Origin: Lachnospiraceae bacterium
GTDB taxonomy: Bacteria; Bacillota; Clostridia; Lachnospirales; Lachnospiraceae
DNA: 64,000 nucleotides
Assembly: GCA_024693135.1 (NCBI GenBank)
Contig: JAILLN010000010.1
Coordinates: forward strand, 1-64,000
Reading direction: 5' to 3'
Below, piece after piece: positions 48,460-59,050 of this stretch (positions are counted from its first letter, which is position 1; each line of letters starts with the position of its first letter). The notes under the pieces were generated by a model. It was not told the origin of the DNA. It was given only the letters and a program-made list of their open reading frames with translations, and made no database searches. The position numbers were made by a program, and so were the translations under genes.

Positions 48460-50243
48460 GGATTCTCCTCCCGGGGATCAAAGCCATCATCTCCCCGGCC
48501 TTGGCTGTCTTCCGTGGAATCATCCCCACCAAAGTCCGCTTCCTCCGGAGCAGATTCCCCAAAGTCCGGTTCCGCTTCCTCCGGAGCCTCCTCCCCAGGA
48601 TCCGGTTCCGCTTCCTCCGGAGCAGGCTCCTCCCGGCCCCGGCTGTCTTCCCCGGGATTTTTATTCCCATGCGGGGTCTCTTCTTCCGGATCGGTGAGGG
48701 CGCCCCTTACGCTCTGGATCAGCTCCTCCTCATCCTCTTCGATCCGGGCGAGCTCGGCTTCCTCTTTCTTTCTCTTATGTCTTTTTACAAGCTTTACGAT
48801 GATGATGATAAGGATCAGCAGAAGCAGCGCGGCTCCCGCGATGATCCAGATCTTTTTTTTCTTGCCCGTATCCTCCTCCGGCATTTCCGCATATTCCTCC
48901 GGCACCGTCTCTTCCATGGCTTCCGTCACGGTAAGGTCGATCTGTTTTTCCGTTTTTGTCACATTCCCCGCCTCATCCTCATAAGAGATGATGATGGGGA
49001 TCTTGCCTTCGGATTCCTCCGGGCTTGCCTCCTGTCCGGTGACCATCATGTCCACATTGCCCGTGGCTCCTGCCGACAGGTTTCCCACATAGGAAAGCTC
49101 CTGCTTCACCGAAGGATCCTCCACGGTCACCTGTACGTTATAGAGGGTAGTCTTGCCGGTATTGTAAATGCTGAACATCACATTGGCCTGCTCCCCGATG
49201 CTGATCTGGGAGGGCTCCACCGTAGGGGTCCCCATGTCAAATTTGGAGACCTGCTTCACGGGGATGGAGACGCTTCCCGTACCCTCATAGGGATTGGCCT
49301 TTTCATCCTCATAGACCATCTTGATGTCCATCACATAGGGCTTCTGCTCCAGGCCGGACTTTGCCTGAAATTCCATGTCCAGCTGGGTCTGTCCCCCCGG
49401 GGGGATCTTTTCCACATAGAAGCTGTTGGAGCCGGAGGTAGGCAGGAAAGCCGCATAGCTTGCCACCGAGGAGGTTCCCTCCACCGTGGCCGTCAGATCC
49501 AGCTGCAGGTTTCTTACCGCCGTGGCATCCGAGGTATTCTCGATCACCAGATGCAGCATGAAATCGCTGCCGGAATATACCTCTGCCGGCTCCGTAGTAA
49601 AGCCTTTCACGATAAGCCTGGGGGTAGAGGTCTTTTTATTCGCATCATCCCCGTCCGTGGTGCCGTTTTCCGGCAGGCCGATGGTATGCACGTAGGTAGA
49701 GATCGTAACGGTCTCAATCACGCAGGCCGGGTTGGTGTAGACGATATTGAAGTCCAGCTTGTAGTAGCCGGTCTTAACATTTTCCCGGGTACGGAAGAGC
49801 CAGACACAGTTCCTCACCCGTTCTGCGGGGTTGGGCTGTGCTTCCTCCCCCACCAGCAGGTCGATCTTTTCCGTATAGCCGGTGATGTCGATCTCAAAGG
49901 GCCAGTCGTCCGTCTTGCTGGCAAGCACCGGAGTCACGATCACGTCCTGCAGGTTGTACTTAAACATATTTACGATGGGAAGCACCACGATCACGTCCTG
50001 CCCGTGGGTCGCCACCGGAGCCACCCAGGTATTGCCTGGCAGGATGAAGGGGTTGGTGGAGGTAGCCGAGCTGTACCGGTCATGGCTTTCACTGGAATCA
50101 GAGTAATCCCCCGTGGTATCCCCGGATACTCCATAGACCGGTCCTGCCGCGCCGCAGAATAGCAGCATCAGCAGCACTGCGGCCAAAGCCCTCATTTTCA
50201 GTTTGCATAGTTTCTTTTTCATGAATTTCTTTATATCTCTCAC
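48456..50243 (-). CDS. secreted/membrane CARDB/COG1361-like protein with acidic C-terminal tail
   Basis: Signal sequence, repeated CARDB-like segments (VLASKTDDWPFEID..., TEPAEVYSGSDFMLHLVIENTSDATAVRNL, VEPSQISIGEQANVMFSIYNTGKTTLYNV), TM helix near residue 470-490, Glu/Pro-rich C-terminus. Confidence 0.7.
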   Translation of the reverse strand: MRDIKKFMKKKLCKLKMRALAAVLLMLLFCGAAGPVYGVSGDTTGDYSDSSESHDRYSSATSTNPFILPGNTWVAPVATHGQDVIVVLPIVNMFKYNLQDVIVTPVLASKTDDWPFEIDITGYTEKIDLLVGEEAQPNPAERVRNCVWLFRTRENVKTGYYKLDFNIVYTNPACVIETVTISTYVHTIGLPENGTTDGDDANKKTSTPRLIVKGFTTEPAEVYSGSDFMLHLVIENTSDATAVRNLQLDLTATVEGTSSVASYAAFLPTSGSNSFYVEKIPPGGQTQLDMEFQAKSGLEQKPYVMDIKMVYEDEKANPYEGTGSVSIPVKQVSKFDMGTPTVEPSQISIGEQANVMFSIYNTGKTTLYNVQVTVEDPSVKQELSYVGNLSAGATGNVDMMVTGQEASPEESEGKIPIIISYEDEAGNVTKTEKQIDLTVTEAMEETVPEEYAEMPEEDTGKKKKIWIIAGAALLLLILIIIIVKLVKRHKRKKEEAELARIEEDEEELIQSVRGALTDPEEETPHGNKNPGEDSRGREEPAPEEAEPDPGEEAPEEAEPDFGESAPEEADFGGDDSTEDSQGRGDDGFDPREENP

Positions 50244-50938
50244 TTATAATGATCCGCCACGATCTTCCCGTCCAGGATCCGGATCTGCCGGTCTGCATAT
50301 CCCGCGATCTTATTGTCGTGGGTGACCATGACAAGGGTCTGCTTCTCTTCCCAGACCAGCCTCCACATCAGCTTCAGGATATCCTTCGTGGTCTTGGAAT
50401 CCAGGTTTCCCGTGGGCTCATCGGCAAATATGATCTCCGGCTTCAGCACCAGCGCCCGGGCGATGCCCACTCTCTGCTGCTGTCCTCCGGACATCTCCAT
50501 GGGATGGTGCTTCAAATATTTCTCCAGCCCCACCAGCTTCAATGCCTCCACGGCCTGGGCATTGCGCACCTCCCTGCTTACTCCGCGGAAGGATAGCGGC
50601 AGGGCCACGTTTTCCACGGCATCAAACTGGGGAAGCAGGTTGTAGGACTGGAAAATGAAACCAACGTGTTCGCGGCGGAACTTCACCAGTCCCGCCTCGT
50701 TCATCTTTTCGATATGTCTTCCGGCTATGACGATCTCGCCTCTTGTGGGCTTGTCCAGCCCGGCCAGCATATTGAGCAGGGTGGACTTCCCGGAGCCCGA
50801 CGTGCCTACGATGGCCACAAACTCCCCCACGCCGATCTGAAGCGAGACCCCGTTCAGGGCCCGGACTTTTTCCTGCCCCAGCCGGAAGATTTTATATACA
50901 TCCTTTGCCCGGATGACCGTATGGTTTCCTTCGGCCAT
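50240..50938 (-). CDS. ABC transporter ATP-binding protein (MacB/LolD type)
   Basis: FVAIVGTSGSGKSTLLNMLAGLDKPTRGEIVIAG...MSGGQQQRVGIARALVLKPEIIFADEPTGNLDSKT. Confidence 0.95.
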   Translation of the reverse strand: MAEGNHTVIRAKDVYKIFRLGQEKVRALNGVSLQIGVGEFVAIVGTSGSGKSTLLNMLAGLDKPTRGEIVIAGRHIEKMNEAGLVKFRREHVGFIFQSYNLLPQFDAVENVALPLSFRGVSREVRNAQAVEALKLVGLEKYLKHHPMEMSGGQQQRVGIARALVLKPEIIFADEPTGNLDSKTTKDILKLMWRLVWEEKQTLVMVTHDNKIAGYADRQIRILDGKIVADHYK

Positions 50939-50950
50939 GCTGCTTTCGCT

Positions 50951-52189
50951 TTAGTCCAGGGGATACCGGTCGGTCAGGGTCTTTACGATATCCCTCGCCT
51001 CCCCGATGCCGTCCTTTCCGCTCTTCACCACAAGGCTGATGGCCTCGGCCACACGATCGCAGTCCTCCTCCTTGAAGCCCCTTGTCGTCACGGCCGGGGT
51101 TCCCAGGCGGATGCCGCTGGTCACGAAAGGCTTCTGCGGGTCGTTGGGGATCGTGTTCTTATTTGCCGTGATATGCGCCTCGTCCAGAAGTGCCTCCACT
51201 TCCTTACCGGTAAGCCCCTGCGGCACCAGGTTCAGCAGCATCAGGTGGTTGTCCGTGCCGCCGGATACGATGGAAAGCCCCCGGGAAAGCAGCCCCTTGC
51301 ACAAAGCCTGGGCGTTGTCCACGATGCCCTTCGCATATTCCTTAAAGGAAGGCTCCAGCGCCTCCTTGAAGCAGACCGCCTTGGCCGCGATCACATGCTC
51401 CAGAGGGCCGCCCTGGATCCCCGGGAATACCGCCTTATTGAACTTGAACTTATCTGCCGCCTCTGCAGAAGCAAGGATAAGCCCGCCCCTGGGTCCCCTC
51501 AGGGTCTTGTGGGTCGTAGTGGTCACCACGTCTGCGATGCCGATGGGGGTCGGATGCATGCCGCCGGCCACAAGCCCTGCGATATGGGCCATGTCCACCA
51601 TAAGGTAAGCGCCCACCTCATCCGCGATCTCCCGGAATTTCTTGAAATCAATGGTCCTGGCATAGGCCGATGCACCGGCCACGATCATCTTCGGACGGCA
51701 CTCCTTTGCGATCCGGAGCACCTCGTCATAATCAATGAACCCATCCGCATTGACGCCGTAGGGCACGCATTTGAAATAGGAGCCGGAGAAATTCACCGGC
51801 GATCCGTGGGAGAGATGTCCCCCCTGATCCAGGTTCATGCCCATGAAGGTATCTCCCGGCTGCAGCATAGCAAAGAATACCGCCATATTTGCCTGGGCTC
51901 CGGAGTGGGGCTGTACGTTGGCATATTCACAGCCGAAGAGCTTCTTTGCCCGCTCCCTGGCCAGATCCTCCACCACGTCCACGCATTGGCATCCGCCATA
52001 ATACCGGTGTCCGGGATAGCCTTCCGCATATTTATTGGTGAGCGGGCTCCCCATGGCCGCCATGACCGCCTTGCTTGTCCAGTTTTCCGAAGCGATCAGC
52101 TCGATATGGCTGTTCTGCCTCTCCTGCTCAGCCCGAATCGCATCGGCGATCTCCGGATCCACGCTCCGTAATTCTTCCATTGAGTACAT
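50951..52189 (-). CDS. glyA: serine hydroxymethyltransferase
   Basis: [49 protein letters not shown]...[18 protein letters not shown]. Confidence 0.96.
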   Translation of the reverse strand: MYSMEELRSVDPEIADAIRAEQERQNSHIELIASENWTSKAVMAAMGSPLTNKYAEGYPGHRYYGGCQCVDVVEDLARERAKKLFGCEYANVQPHSGAQANMAVFFAMLQPGDTFMGMNLDQGGHLSHGSPVNFSGSYFKCVPYGVNADGFIDYDEVLRIAKECRPKMIVAGASAYARTIDFKKFREIADEVGAYLMVDMAHIAGLVAGGMHPTPIGIADVVTTTTHKTLRGPRGGLILASAEAADKFKFNKAVFPGIQGGPLEHVIAAKAVCFKEALEPSFKEYAKGIVDNAQALCKGLLSRGLSIVSGGTDNHLMLLNLVPQGLTGKEVEALLDEAHITANKNTIPNDPQKPFVTSGIRLGTPAVTTRGFKEEDCDRVAEAISLVVKSGKDGIGEARDIVKTLTDRYPLD

Positions 52190-52202
52190 GTCTTTTCTCC
52201 TT

Positions 52203-52817
52203 TCAGTGATTCCTTTCCCTCAAGTGCTTTCCATCATATTTCATCTGCAGGAGCAGGTAATTCCTTATCTCCCCCAGCTTATCCTCCACGCTTCCCTCAT
52301 TCAGGGCCAGATCCAGGGATGCGGCCATGGCCGAGGCCATCCCGTCGTCTACGGATGCCTTGATCTCATCCAGGATCAGGAGCTTTTCCTCAAAGTCGTC
52401 CTCATCCAGGAAGCGGATCAGATCCCTCGATACCCCCTCCGGGATCTCTTCCGGCGCAGGCTCCGCCTTCGCTGATTCGCCTCCGGGCACCGGTCCCCCT
52501 TCCCGAAGGCCGCTTCCGGGCACCGACCCTCCTTCACGAAGACCGCTTCCGGGCGCCGACCCTCCTTCATGAAGGATCCTTCCCGTCTCATCCGTCCGTT
52601 CGAAACGGTATTCCCCCGGCGCATCCGGATACTTTTCCCGGTCGATGGTGCTCATGAACATGGTCATGGGCCTGGCATATACTGCCCCGGGCTTTCCCGT
52701 ATTGCGGTAGATCACCAGCTCCTCCATGGTCTCGGTATGCCTCGCGATGGCCACCACCTCGTAGAGCGTCCCCTTGAAATGCCTGTACATCTCCCCAGGC
52801 CTTGGCAATTCTCTCAT
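52203..52817 (-). CDS. DUF1653-domain protein with internal 11-aa repeats
   Basis: [60 protein letters not shown] (DUF1653-like); repeats [30 protein letters not shown]. Confidence 0.82.
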   Translation of the reverse strand: MRELPRPGEMYRHFKGTLYEVVAIARHTETMEELVIYRNTGKPGAVYARPMTMFMSTIDREKYPDAPGEYRFERTDETGRILHEGGSAPGSGLREGGSVPGSGLREGGPVPGGESAKAEPAPEEIPEGVSRDLIRFLDEDDFEEKLLILDEIKASVDDGMASAMAASLDLALNEGSVEDKLGEIRNYLLLQMKYDGKHLRERNH

Positions 52818-52839
52818 ATTCTGTCCCTTTCCAGCCTGC

Positions 52840-53826
52840 TTATCCTTCTTTTTCAGAATACTTGCTGATGATCATCTCCAAAGCCAGGGATGCGTCCAGC
52901 CTTCCCTGTTTGGAGTCCTGCTCCAGCCTCACGCAATCCTCCAGAGCCCCCGCGATCTGCTTCTTGGTAAACCTTGCGGCCTGGGACTGAAACAGCCGGA
53001 ACTTGCTCTTAAAGATCCCCGACGCCTTCAGGATCTCCCCGTAGGAAGCATTCGCCGCCATCATCTCCTTCATGGCATAGAGCTGCCGGAAATGCTTTTC
53101 CATGAGGGACATGACGCCGAAGGGATTCTCCCCCAGCATGATCATGTCATAGTAGATGGATACGGCATCGCTCCTCTTATTGGCGGCCATGGCGTCGATC
53201 ATGTCATAAACCCTGTGCTGCGGGGTCTTGAGGCACATCTGGTCCACATCCTGCTCCAGCACCGTTCCCCTCGTGCCTGCATGGGAGATGACCTTGTCCA
53301 TTTCCAGGGAGAGCTTATTCAGGTCATTGCCCACCCTTGCCACAAGCATCTCTACCGCATTATCCTCGATCTTCTTCCCCTGTCTCTGGCAATAAGCTGC
53401 GATCCACCTTCTCAGCCGGTCCTCCTTCATGGGGGCTTCCTCGATGGCGCAGGACATCTTCACCGCCGCCTTGAAGGTCTGTACCCTCTTGTCCACCTTG
53501 GCCTCGTCAAAGATCAGCACCGTGCTGTCCGAGGGAGACGAAAGATACTCCAGGAGCTCCGGACAGGCGCCGTTAAACCACTCCGAGTCCTTCACGAAGA
53601 TCACGCGCCTCTCGGCCATGAAGGGACAGGTCCTGGCCAGGGAGATGACCTCTCCCGCCGATGTCCCCGACCCGGAAAAGGAAGAAAAGTTCAGATTATC
53701 CCCGGGCTTTACCAGGGCAGATAAGAGCTGCTTCCGGTCATCCTCCCTCAGGTAGGCTTCTTCTCCATAAAGAAGATAGACCGGAAGATATTCATTATTC
53801 TTAATATCGTCCTTCACCCTGCTCAT
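52840..53826 (-). CDS. holA: DNA polymerase III delta subunit
   Basis: MSRVKDDIKNNEYLPVYLLYGEEAYLREDDRKQLLSAL...; start trimmed to 53826. Confidence 0.9.
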   Translation of the reverse strand: MSRVKDDIKNNEYLPVYLLYGEEAYLREDDRKQLLSALVKPGDNLNFSSFSGSGTSAGEVISLARTCPFMAERRVIFVKDSEWFNGACPELLEYLSSPSDSTVLIFDEAKVDKRVQTFKAAVKMSCAIEEAPMKEDRLRRWIAAYCQRQGKKIEDNAVEMLVARVGNDLNKLSLEMDKVISHAGTRGTVLEQDVDQMCLKTPQHRVYDMIDAMAANKRSDAVSIYYDMIMLGENPFGVMSLMEKHFRQLYAMKEMMAANASYGEILKASGIFKSKFRLFQSQAARFTKKQIAGALEDCVRLEQDSKQGRLDASLALEMIISKYSEKEG

Positions 53827-53849
53827 ACGGCCATGCTCCTGTATCCGGC

Positions 53850-55190
53850 TTAAGCCCCATCCTCCTGGGCGGCGGCGGCATTTTCGGAAGGATTCTCCCC
53901 GCCGGTGCTTTCTGCATCGAAATACTTGCTGTAGAGCGCCACATGGTCGCGGATCGCCTGCCATGCCCCATGGGCGGATCCGGTGACGCAGATATAAGCC
54001 CTTCCGCCTTCATCCTCCCCATAGCTTACCGCGCAGTTAAGCGACTGGTTTACAAAGCCGGTCTTCGCCCCCAGCACGATGCCTGTGGGCTGGTGGTCCT
54101 CGATCCGCCTGAGGAAGAGGTTGGATACGGTGATGCCGTCCGGATGGAAGGAGGTATGGGTCGTGGTATAGATATGCCTGCTCAGAACCTCCCGGCAGAT
54201 GGGATTGTCCATGGCCGCATTCATGATCACCGCCATGTCCGCCGCAGTGCTGTAGTGGTTATCGTCGTAAAGCCCCACGCAGTTTACGAAATGGGTGCTG
54301 CCTCCGATCCCCAGCTCCTCTGCCTTTTGATTCATCAGCTCCGCAAAAGCCTCCTGGGAGCCTGCCGTATATTCCGCAAGGGCTATGGCGGCATCCGCCC
54401 CGGAAGGAAGGATCGTCCCATAAAAGAGGTCTGCGATGGTGACCCTTTCCCCTACGGAGAAGCCCACATTGCTGCAGCCGTTCACATAGCTGTAGGATTC
54501 GATGTCCCGGGTCATCTCAAAGATCTCCCCCAGGGCGTCCATGCTCCTCAGATGCTCCGCCGCCACGAGCACGGTCATGACCTTCGTCATGGAGGCCGGA
54601 TACATCCTGGCGTCGGACTGCCTGGCGCAGAGCACCCGGTTATCCTCCAGGGATACCAGGATGACGTAGGCGCTGTCCACCTCTTCCCCCACTGCCTGGG
54701 TCTTTTCATCCGGCGTGGTATTGAGCAGGGCCACCCCCGTAAGGGCACCCGCCTCCAGCAGGGCCGTGTCGTCGGAGCCCTGCTTCGGCATCTCCACCAG
54801 CGTCATGGCGGAGCCTTCCGGCAGCTTAGCCTCCTCCAGCCCGTCCATGAGCTCACGGTCGGATTCTGCTTCGTTGGAATATATGGATCCCGCAAGGAGC
54901 GGGTCTGCCTCTGAGAGCACGATCTCCCGGATCTCCTGGCTCTCCTCCTCGGCCGCCTTTTCCCCGGCCTTCCTGCCGTCCTTCTTTCCATCCATGAGAA
55001 ATACGGCCAGAAGAGCAAAAAGGGTGCAAAGAAGGAGCATGCCTGCTATGGATGCAAAGAGGATCCTTGTCCTCTTTTTCTGCCTCAGCTCATGCTCCCG
55101 CCGGTGCTCGGCCCGGATCCTCCGGCGCTCCTCGAAATTTTTATCTTCCCAATAAGGGTCGTAATACTGCATATCCCTAAATCCCATCAA
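53850..55190 (-). CDS. D-alanyl-D-alanine carboxypeptidase (penicillin-binding protein 5/DacF-like)
   Basis: SDARMYPASMTKVMTVLVAAEHL (SxxK), SVGERVTIADLFYGTILPSGADAAIALAEY (SxN region), GIVLGAKTGFVNQSLNC (KTG). Confidence 0.92.
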   Translation of the reverse strand: MMGFRDMQYYDPYWEDKNFEERRRIRAEHRREHELRQKKRTRILFASIAGMLLLCTLFALLAVFLMDGKKDGRKAGEKAAEEESQEIREIVLSEADPLLAGSIYSNEAESDRELMDGLEEAKLPEGSAMTLVEMPKQGSDDTALLEAGALTGVALLNTTPDEKTQAVGEEVDSAYVILVSLEDNRVLCARQSDARMYPASMTKVMTVLVAAEHLRSMDALGEIFEMTRDIESYSYVNGCSNVGFSVGERVTIADLFYGTILPSGADAAIALAEYTAGSQEAFAELMNQKAEELGIGGSTHFVNCVGLYDDNHYSTAADMAVIMNAAMDNPICREVLSRHIYTTTHTSFHPDGITVSNLFLRRIEDHQPTGIVLGAKTGFVNQSLNCAVSYGEDEGGRAYICVTGSAHGAWQAIRDHVALYSKYFDAESTGGENPSENAAAAQEDGA

Positions 55191-55353
55191 AACCCATTAT
55201 CTTGCCCGTCAGCCGTGAAAGCCCGATAAAGCACACAGCCTTTTTCATGATACACAAATTACGGCCAATTTACAATTATTTTTTTATGTAAATCTATCTT
55301 GGTGAGTCCATCTCAGTAAATCTGCCCTGGTGAATCCATCCCGTTAAATCTGT

Positions 55354-55411
55354 CCCGATAATTCTCTCCCCGTAATTCTCTCCCCGTAATTCTCTCCCCG
55401 CTATTCTCTCC
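55354..55411. repeat. short degenerate 14-bp tandem repeats
   Basis: (c)ccgtaattctctcc-like units repeated about four times (..cgataattctctccccgtaattctctccccgtaattctctccccgctattctctccc). Confidence 0.6.
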
Positions 55412-55482
55412 CGGGCCGGTCTGTCCTGCGGGATGCTCTGCCTCATCCCCAAAAGTCCGCTCCCCGGATGACCCTGCAGCCT

Positions 55483-57105
55483 TCAGATCCCCAGCGCCCT
55501 CCTCAGGCCGGAAAGCCCCTCGTCCTCATAGATCTTCTTATAATAGGACACCTCGCCCCTTATCAGCCCGTCGATCTCCCTCATGCCCAAAAGCTCCACC
55601 GGTGCCTTATCGTCGGTAAAGATCCGGTCTCCGCCTTCATAGGGATTCAGCCCCTCCTCCACCACGGCCATGAGCTTTGCAAACTCCGGATCCCCATACT
55701 CTCCGGAAGCCATGTTTTGGGCCAGCCTTTCGATGCACTCCCCTTCCTTTGCCGCAAAGAGCTCCCGGTTGGTGCAGTAGGGCACGTCGATGGTAGCCAC
55801 GGAGGGAAAGACCGATGCGATGGTATCGCACAGATATTCGTTGATATTCCCCTCCTCATCCGAGCGCATGTTCATATTCACCACCATGACCCCGTTATCC
55901 TTCAGATGGTCACGCACCTCCCGGAAAAACTCCAGGGAGGACATCTGGAAGGGGATGGAGATATCCTGGTAGGCATCCACCATGATCACGTCATACTTCC
56001 TGTCGTCCGCCATGAGAAACGCCCTGCCGTCATAGGTATATACCGGCACCTCCTCCGGCGCGTCGAAGTAAAGCCCAGCCAGGTCCGTGATCCTGCCGTC
56101 GATCTCCACCCCCTCCACCTTCAGATCCTTGAAATACCGGAGGCACTGCCTGCCGTAGGTGCCTGTGCCCATGCCCAGGACCAGCATATCCTCCGGGCTT
56201 CCCGACATCACCGGGGCCGCCATGGCATAGTCGTAATACATCCCCGTGAGCCGGTCATCCTTCATGGTAATGGACTGCACCCCGAAGAGCACATTGGTGG
56301 AAAGGATCACGCTCCTTTCATCCTCCCTCACCTGGAGGTAATTGTAGATGGACTCTCCCTCATAGGTCAGGCCCTGCTCCCAGAAGGCGAAGCTGTCGCT
56401 GTTGCCGAATATGGAGCAGAGAATGAAGATCACGAGGGTCACCGCCAGGGCCGCCCGCTTCCTCCCCCTGCTGATAAAATATACGCCGGCAATGAGGATC
56501 AGCACCCCGGAGAAGATCAGGAAGGTCACCGCCGTGCCCACCGCCGGGATCGTCACGAAGGTAGGCAGGAAGGTGCCCAGGATGCTTCCGATGGTATTGA
56601 AGGCACCCAGCATGCCCACGGTCTTGCCGGAATCATCCAGGCTTCCCACCGTAAATTTCACCAGGGAGGGGGTCACCGTGCCCAGAAGAAACAAAGGAAA
56701 CACGAAGATCACCATGCAGGCGATAAAGGCCGCTGCCACCAGGAAGTTGGTATTGATGGTAAGCACCAGCACCCCCGCGATGGCCATGATGATATACTTC
56801 CCCAGCACCGGGATGGCCGCGATCCAGGCTCCCGCAATGAGAAGCCGGACATACAACCTGTCCGGATCCGGATTCCGGTCTGCGCTCCGCCCCCCGTAGA
56901 TATTCCCCAGGGCCATGGCGATCATGATGGTGCCGATGATGATGGTCCAGACGATCTGCGAGGAAGAAAAATAAGGAGCCAGAAGACGGCTCGCACCCAG
57001 CTCCACGGCCATCACCGCCATCCCCGCGAAAAATTCCGTCACATACAGATACGCCTTGTTCTTTAAGATGTCATGCTTCATGTCAGTCTCCATAAACCTC
57101 CGCAT
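55483..57105 (-). CDS. membrane-fused spermidine synthase-like protein
   Basis: N-terminal multi-TM region then LVLGMGTGTYGRQCLRYFKDLKVEGVEIDGRITDLAGLYF...YDVIMVDAYQDISIPFQMSSLEFFREV. Confidence 0.85.
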   Translation of the reverse strand: MRRFMETDMKHDILKNKAYLYVTEFFAGMAVMAVELGASRLLAPYFSSSQIVWTIIIGTIMIAMALGNIYGGRSADRNPDPDRLYVRLLIAGAWIAAIPVLGKYIIMAIAGVLVLTINTNFLVAAAFIACMVIFVFPLFLLGTVTPSLVKFTVGSLDDSGKTVGMLGAFNTIGSILGTFLPTFVTIPAVGTAVTFLIFSGVLILIAGVYFISRGRKRAALAVTLVIFILCSIFGNSDSFAFWEQGLTYEGESIYNYLQVREDERSVILSTNVLFGVQSITMKDDRLTGMYYDYAMAAPVMSGSPEDMLVLGMGTGTYGRQCLRYFKDLKVEGVEIDGRITDLAGLYFDAPEEVPVYTYDGRAFLMADDRKYDVIMVDAYQDISIPFQMSSLEFFREVRDHLKDNGVMVVNMNMRSDEEGNINEYLCDTIASVFPSVATIDVPYCTNRELFAAKEGECIERLAQNMASGEYGDPEFAKLMAVVEEGLNPYEGGDRIFTDDKAPVELLGMREIDGLIRGEVSYYKKIYEDEGLSGLRRALGI

Positions 57106-59050
57106 ACCGGTACTTCTCCGGATGCTCTGCCTGATCCTTCATCCAGCGAAGGAAATGCTTCTCATCCATGGGCTTGGAAAAATAAAAGCCCTGGATATAG
57201 TCGCATCCCAGCTCCAGGATCCTCTCTGCCTGATCCCTGGTCTCGACCCCCTCCGTCACGATCCGGCAGCCGATCTTGCGGATCATGTCCACATAGCACT
57301 GGAGCAGGGTTTCCGCATCCTGCCTCTTCGGATCCGGAAGCCTTACGTCGAAGGCCGGCTGCAGGATGGACTTGTCGATCTTTATGATGGACAGGGGCAG
57401 ATCCACGATCCGGCTCATGGAGGAATACCCCGTGCCGAAATCATCCAGGGAAAAACTCAAGCCCCGCTTATTCAGCTCCCTCACATTTTCATCCACTACC
57501 TGGGTCAGGGCATCCGATGCCGTTTCCGTGATCTCCAGATTCAGCCTTTCCGGGCTGACCCCGTATTCCTTCAAGGTACTGTCCACGAAATCCGCCAGGT
57601 CCTCCTGGATGCAGTCCGCCGGGGAAAGGTTCAGCTCGATATAGTGGAGTCCCAGGCTGTCGAGGTCATTGCCCGAGATAAGCCGGCATACCTCCTTCAT
57701 CACGAACCGGTCGATCTCCACCACAGAGCCGTTTGCTTCTGCCACGGGAATAAAGACCGCGGGAGAGATGAATCCGTGATCGTCGTCATGCATACGGAGC
57801 AGAGCCTCTGCCGCCACGAAGCTCCTCTCCGCCATAGAGTAGATGGGCTGGTAATATACCTCCAGCTTCCCGTCCCGTATGGCATTTCGTACCTTCTCGT
57901 CGATCTCCCTTAAATATACCTGGTGCCTCAGGTCCAGGTCTGCCAGGTCTACGATGTCCATGCCCTTCTGCCTTCCGGTCTCCACGGCCATGCGGATCAG
58001 GCTTCGTACCTCGTCCGCATTGCGGGCATCCCTCGGGATCTCAAAATGGCAGCAGGAAGAAGCCAGCTCGATCTCATAGAAATCCTTCAGGAAGGGCATG
58101 CGGAACCGCACCACGATCTCCTGCATGATCTCCTCCGCCCGGGCATAGTCGTCCCTGTCCGGGATGATGGCAAAGACGCCCTGCCCCAGCCGGAAGATCA
58201 AGGCCTCCTTCTGGTAGCGGCGCATGGTGCCGAGGATCTCCTTCTTCAGCTCCCCGATCCCCTCCTGCCCGACAAAATCCTTGATCATGCCAAGGCCCCG
58301 GACCGCCACCACCACGATCTGGCAGGCATCTCCGGAATACAGCTTGCGCTCCACATGGGACATCATGGCGGTCTGGTTCATGAGCCCGCTCTCTCTGTCG
58401 TAATGCTCCTCCGGATTCTGCAGCCCCATGTACAGGGAGATCGAGAGCAGGGACAGCTGAAAATGCTGCAGCCGCATGGCGGGAAGGAAATGCTCGATGA
58501 TGCCTCCCAAGATCACCGTGATCATGAAGGGGAACATTAAAAGGAGCTTCTCCCTTGCGATCTGCATCCTCAGGCGGTAGATCAATGCCATCCCGCACAG
58601 CAGGTAGCATACCTCAATGATAAAGATCACCGCATAGACCTCGCCCCGGTGGTAGCAGCCATATTCGTCCACATAAAAGATGGCTCCGGTAAAGAGGTTC
58701 ACCACCAGGAGAAGCACAGCTCCGGCCGCAGGCGCAAGAAGGCTCTGCAGGATCCTGGCCCGCCTCACGCGGTAATTGATGAAGGCCGAGACATATACGG
58801 CAAAGATCAGCGTGGAAGCAATATCCAGGACATAGACCGCCGTATAGGCGCCGAGCACCAGCTCCCTCCCCTGGCCGTCCATGGATGCCGCCACGATATT
58901 CATGAAGGTGGCTCCCGTCATGCACAGGAGCATCACAAAAAATACATTATTCTGAAAGATCCTCACGGAACGCCGAGAGATATAGACCAGGATCATGGCC
59001 GCAAAGATCATGAAGGCGCAGGTATCAAACCAGGTATTAAAATACTGCAT
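57083..59050 (-). CDS. membrane GGDEF-like/EAL protein (candidate c-di-GMP phosphodiesterase)
   Basis: N-terminal TM segments; degenerate GGDEF (RLGQGVFAII); EAL motifs VAAEALLRMHD, ITETAS, LDDFGTGYSSMSRI, IVTEGVET, QGFYFSKPMD. Confidence 0.9.
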   Translation of the reverse strand: MQYFNTWFDTCAFMIFAAMILVYISRRSVRIFQNNVFFVMLLCMTGATFMNIVAASMDGQGRELVLGAYTAVYVLDIASTLIFAVYVSAFINYRVRRARILQSLLAPAAGAVLLLVVNLFTGAIFYVDEYGCYHRGEVYAVIFIIEVCYLLCGMALIYRLRMQIAREKLLLMFPFMITVILGGIIEHFLPAMRLQHFQLSLLSISLYMGLQNPEEHYDRESGLMNQTAMMSHVERKLYSGDACQIVVVAVRGLGMIKDFVGQEGIGELKKEILGTMRRYQKEALIFRLGQGVFAIIPDRDDYARAEEIMQEIVVRFRMPFLKDFYEIELASSCCHFEIPRDARNADEVRSLIRMAVETGRQKGMDIVDLADLDLRHQVYLREIDEKVRNAIRDGKLEVYYQPIYSMAERSFVAAEALLRMHDDDHGFISPAVFIPVAEANGSVVEIDRFVMKEVCRLISGNDLDSLGLHYIELNLSPADCIQEDLADFVDSTLKEYGVSPERLNLEITETASDALTQVVDENVRELNKRGLSFSLDDFGTGYSSMSRIVDLPLSIIKIDKSILQPAFDVRLPDPKRQDAETLLQCYVDMIRKIGCRIVTEGVETRDQAERILELGCDYIQGFYFSKPMDEKHFLRWMKDQAEHPEKYRYAEVYGD

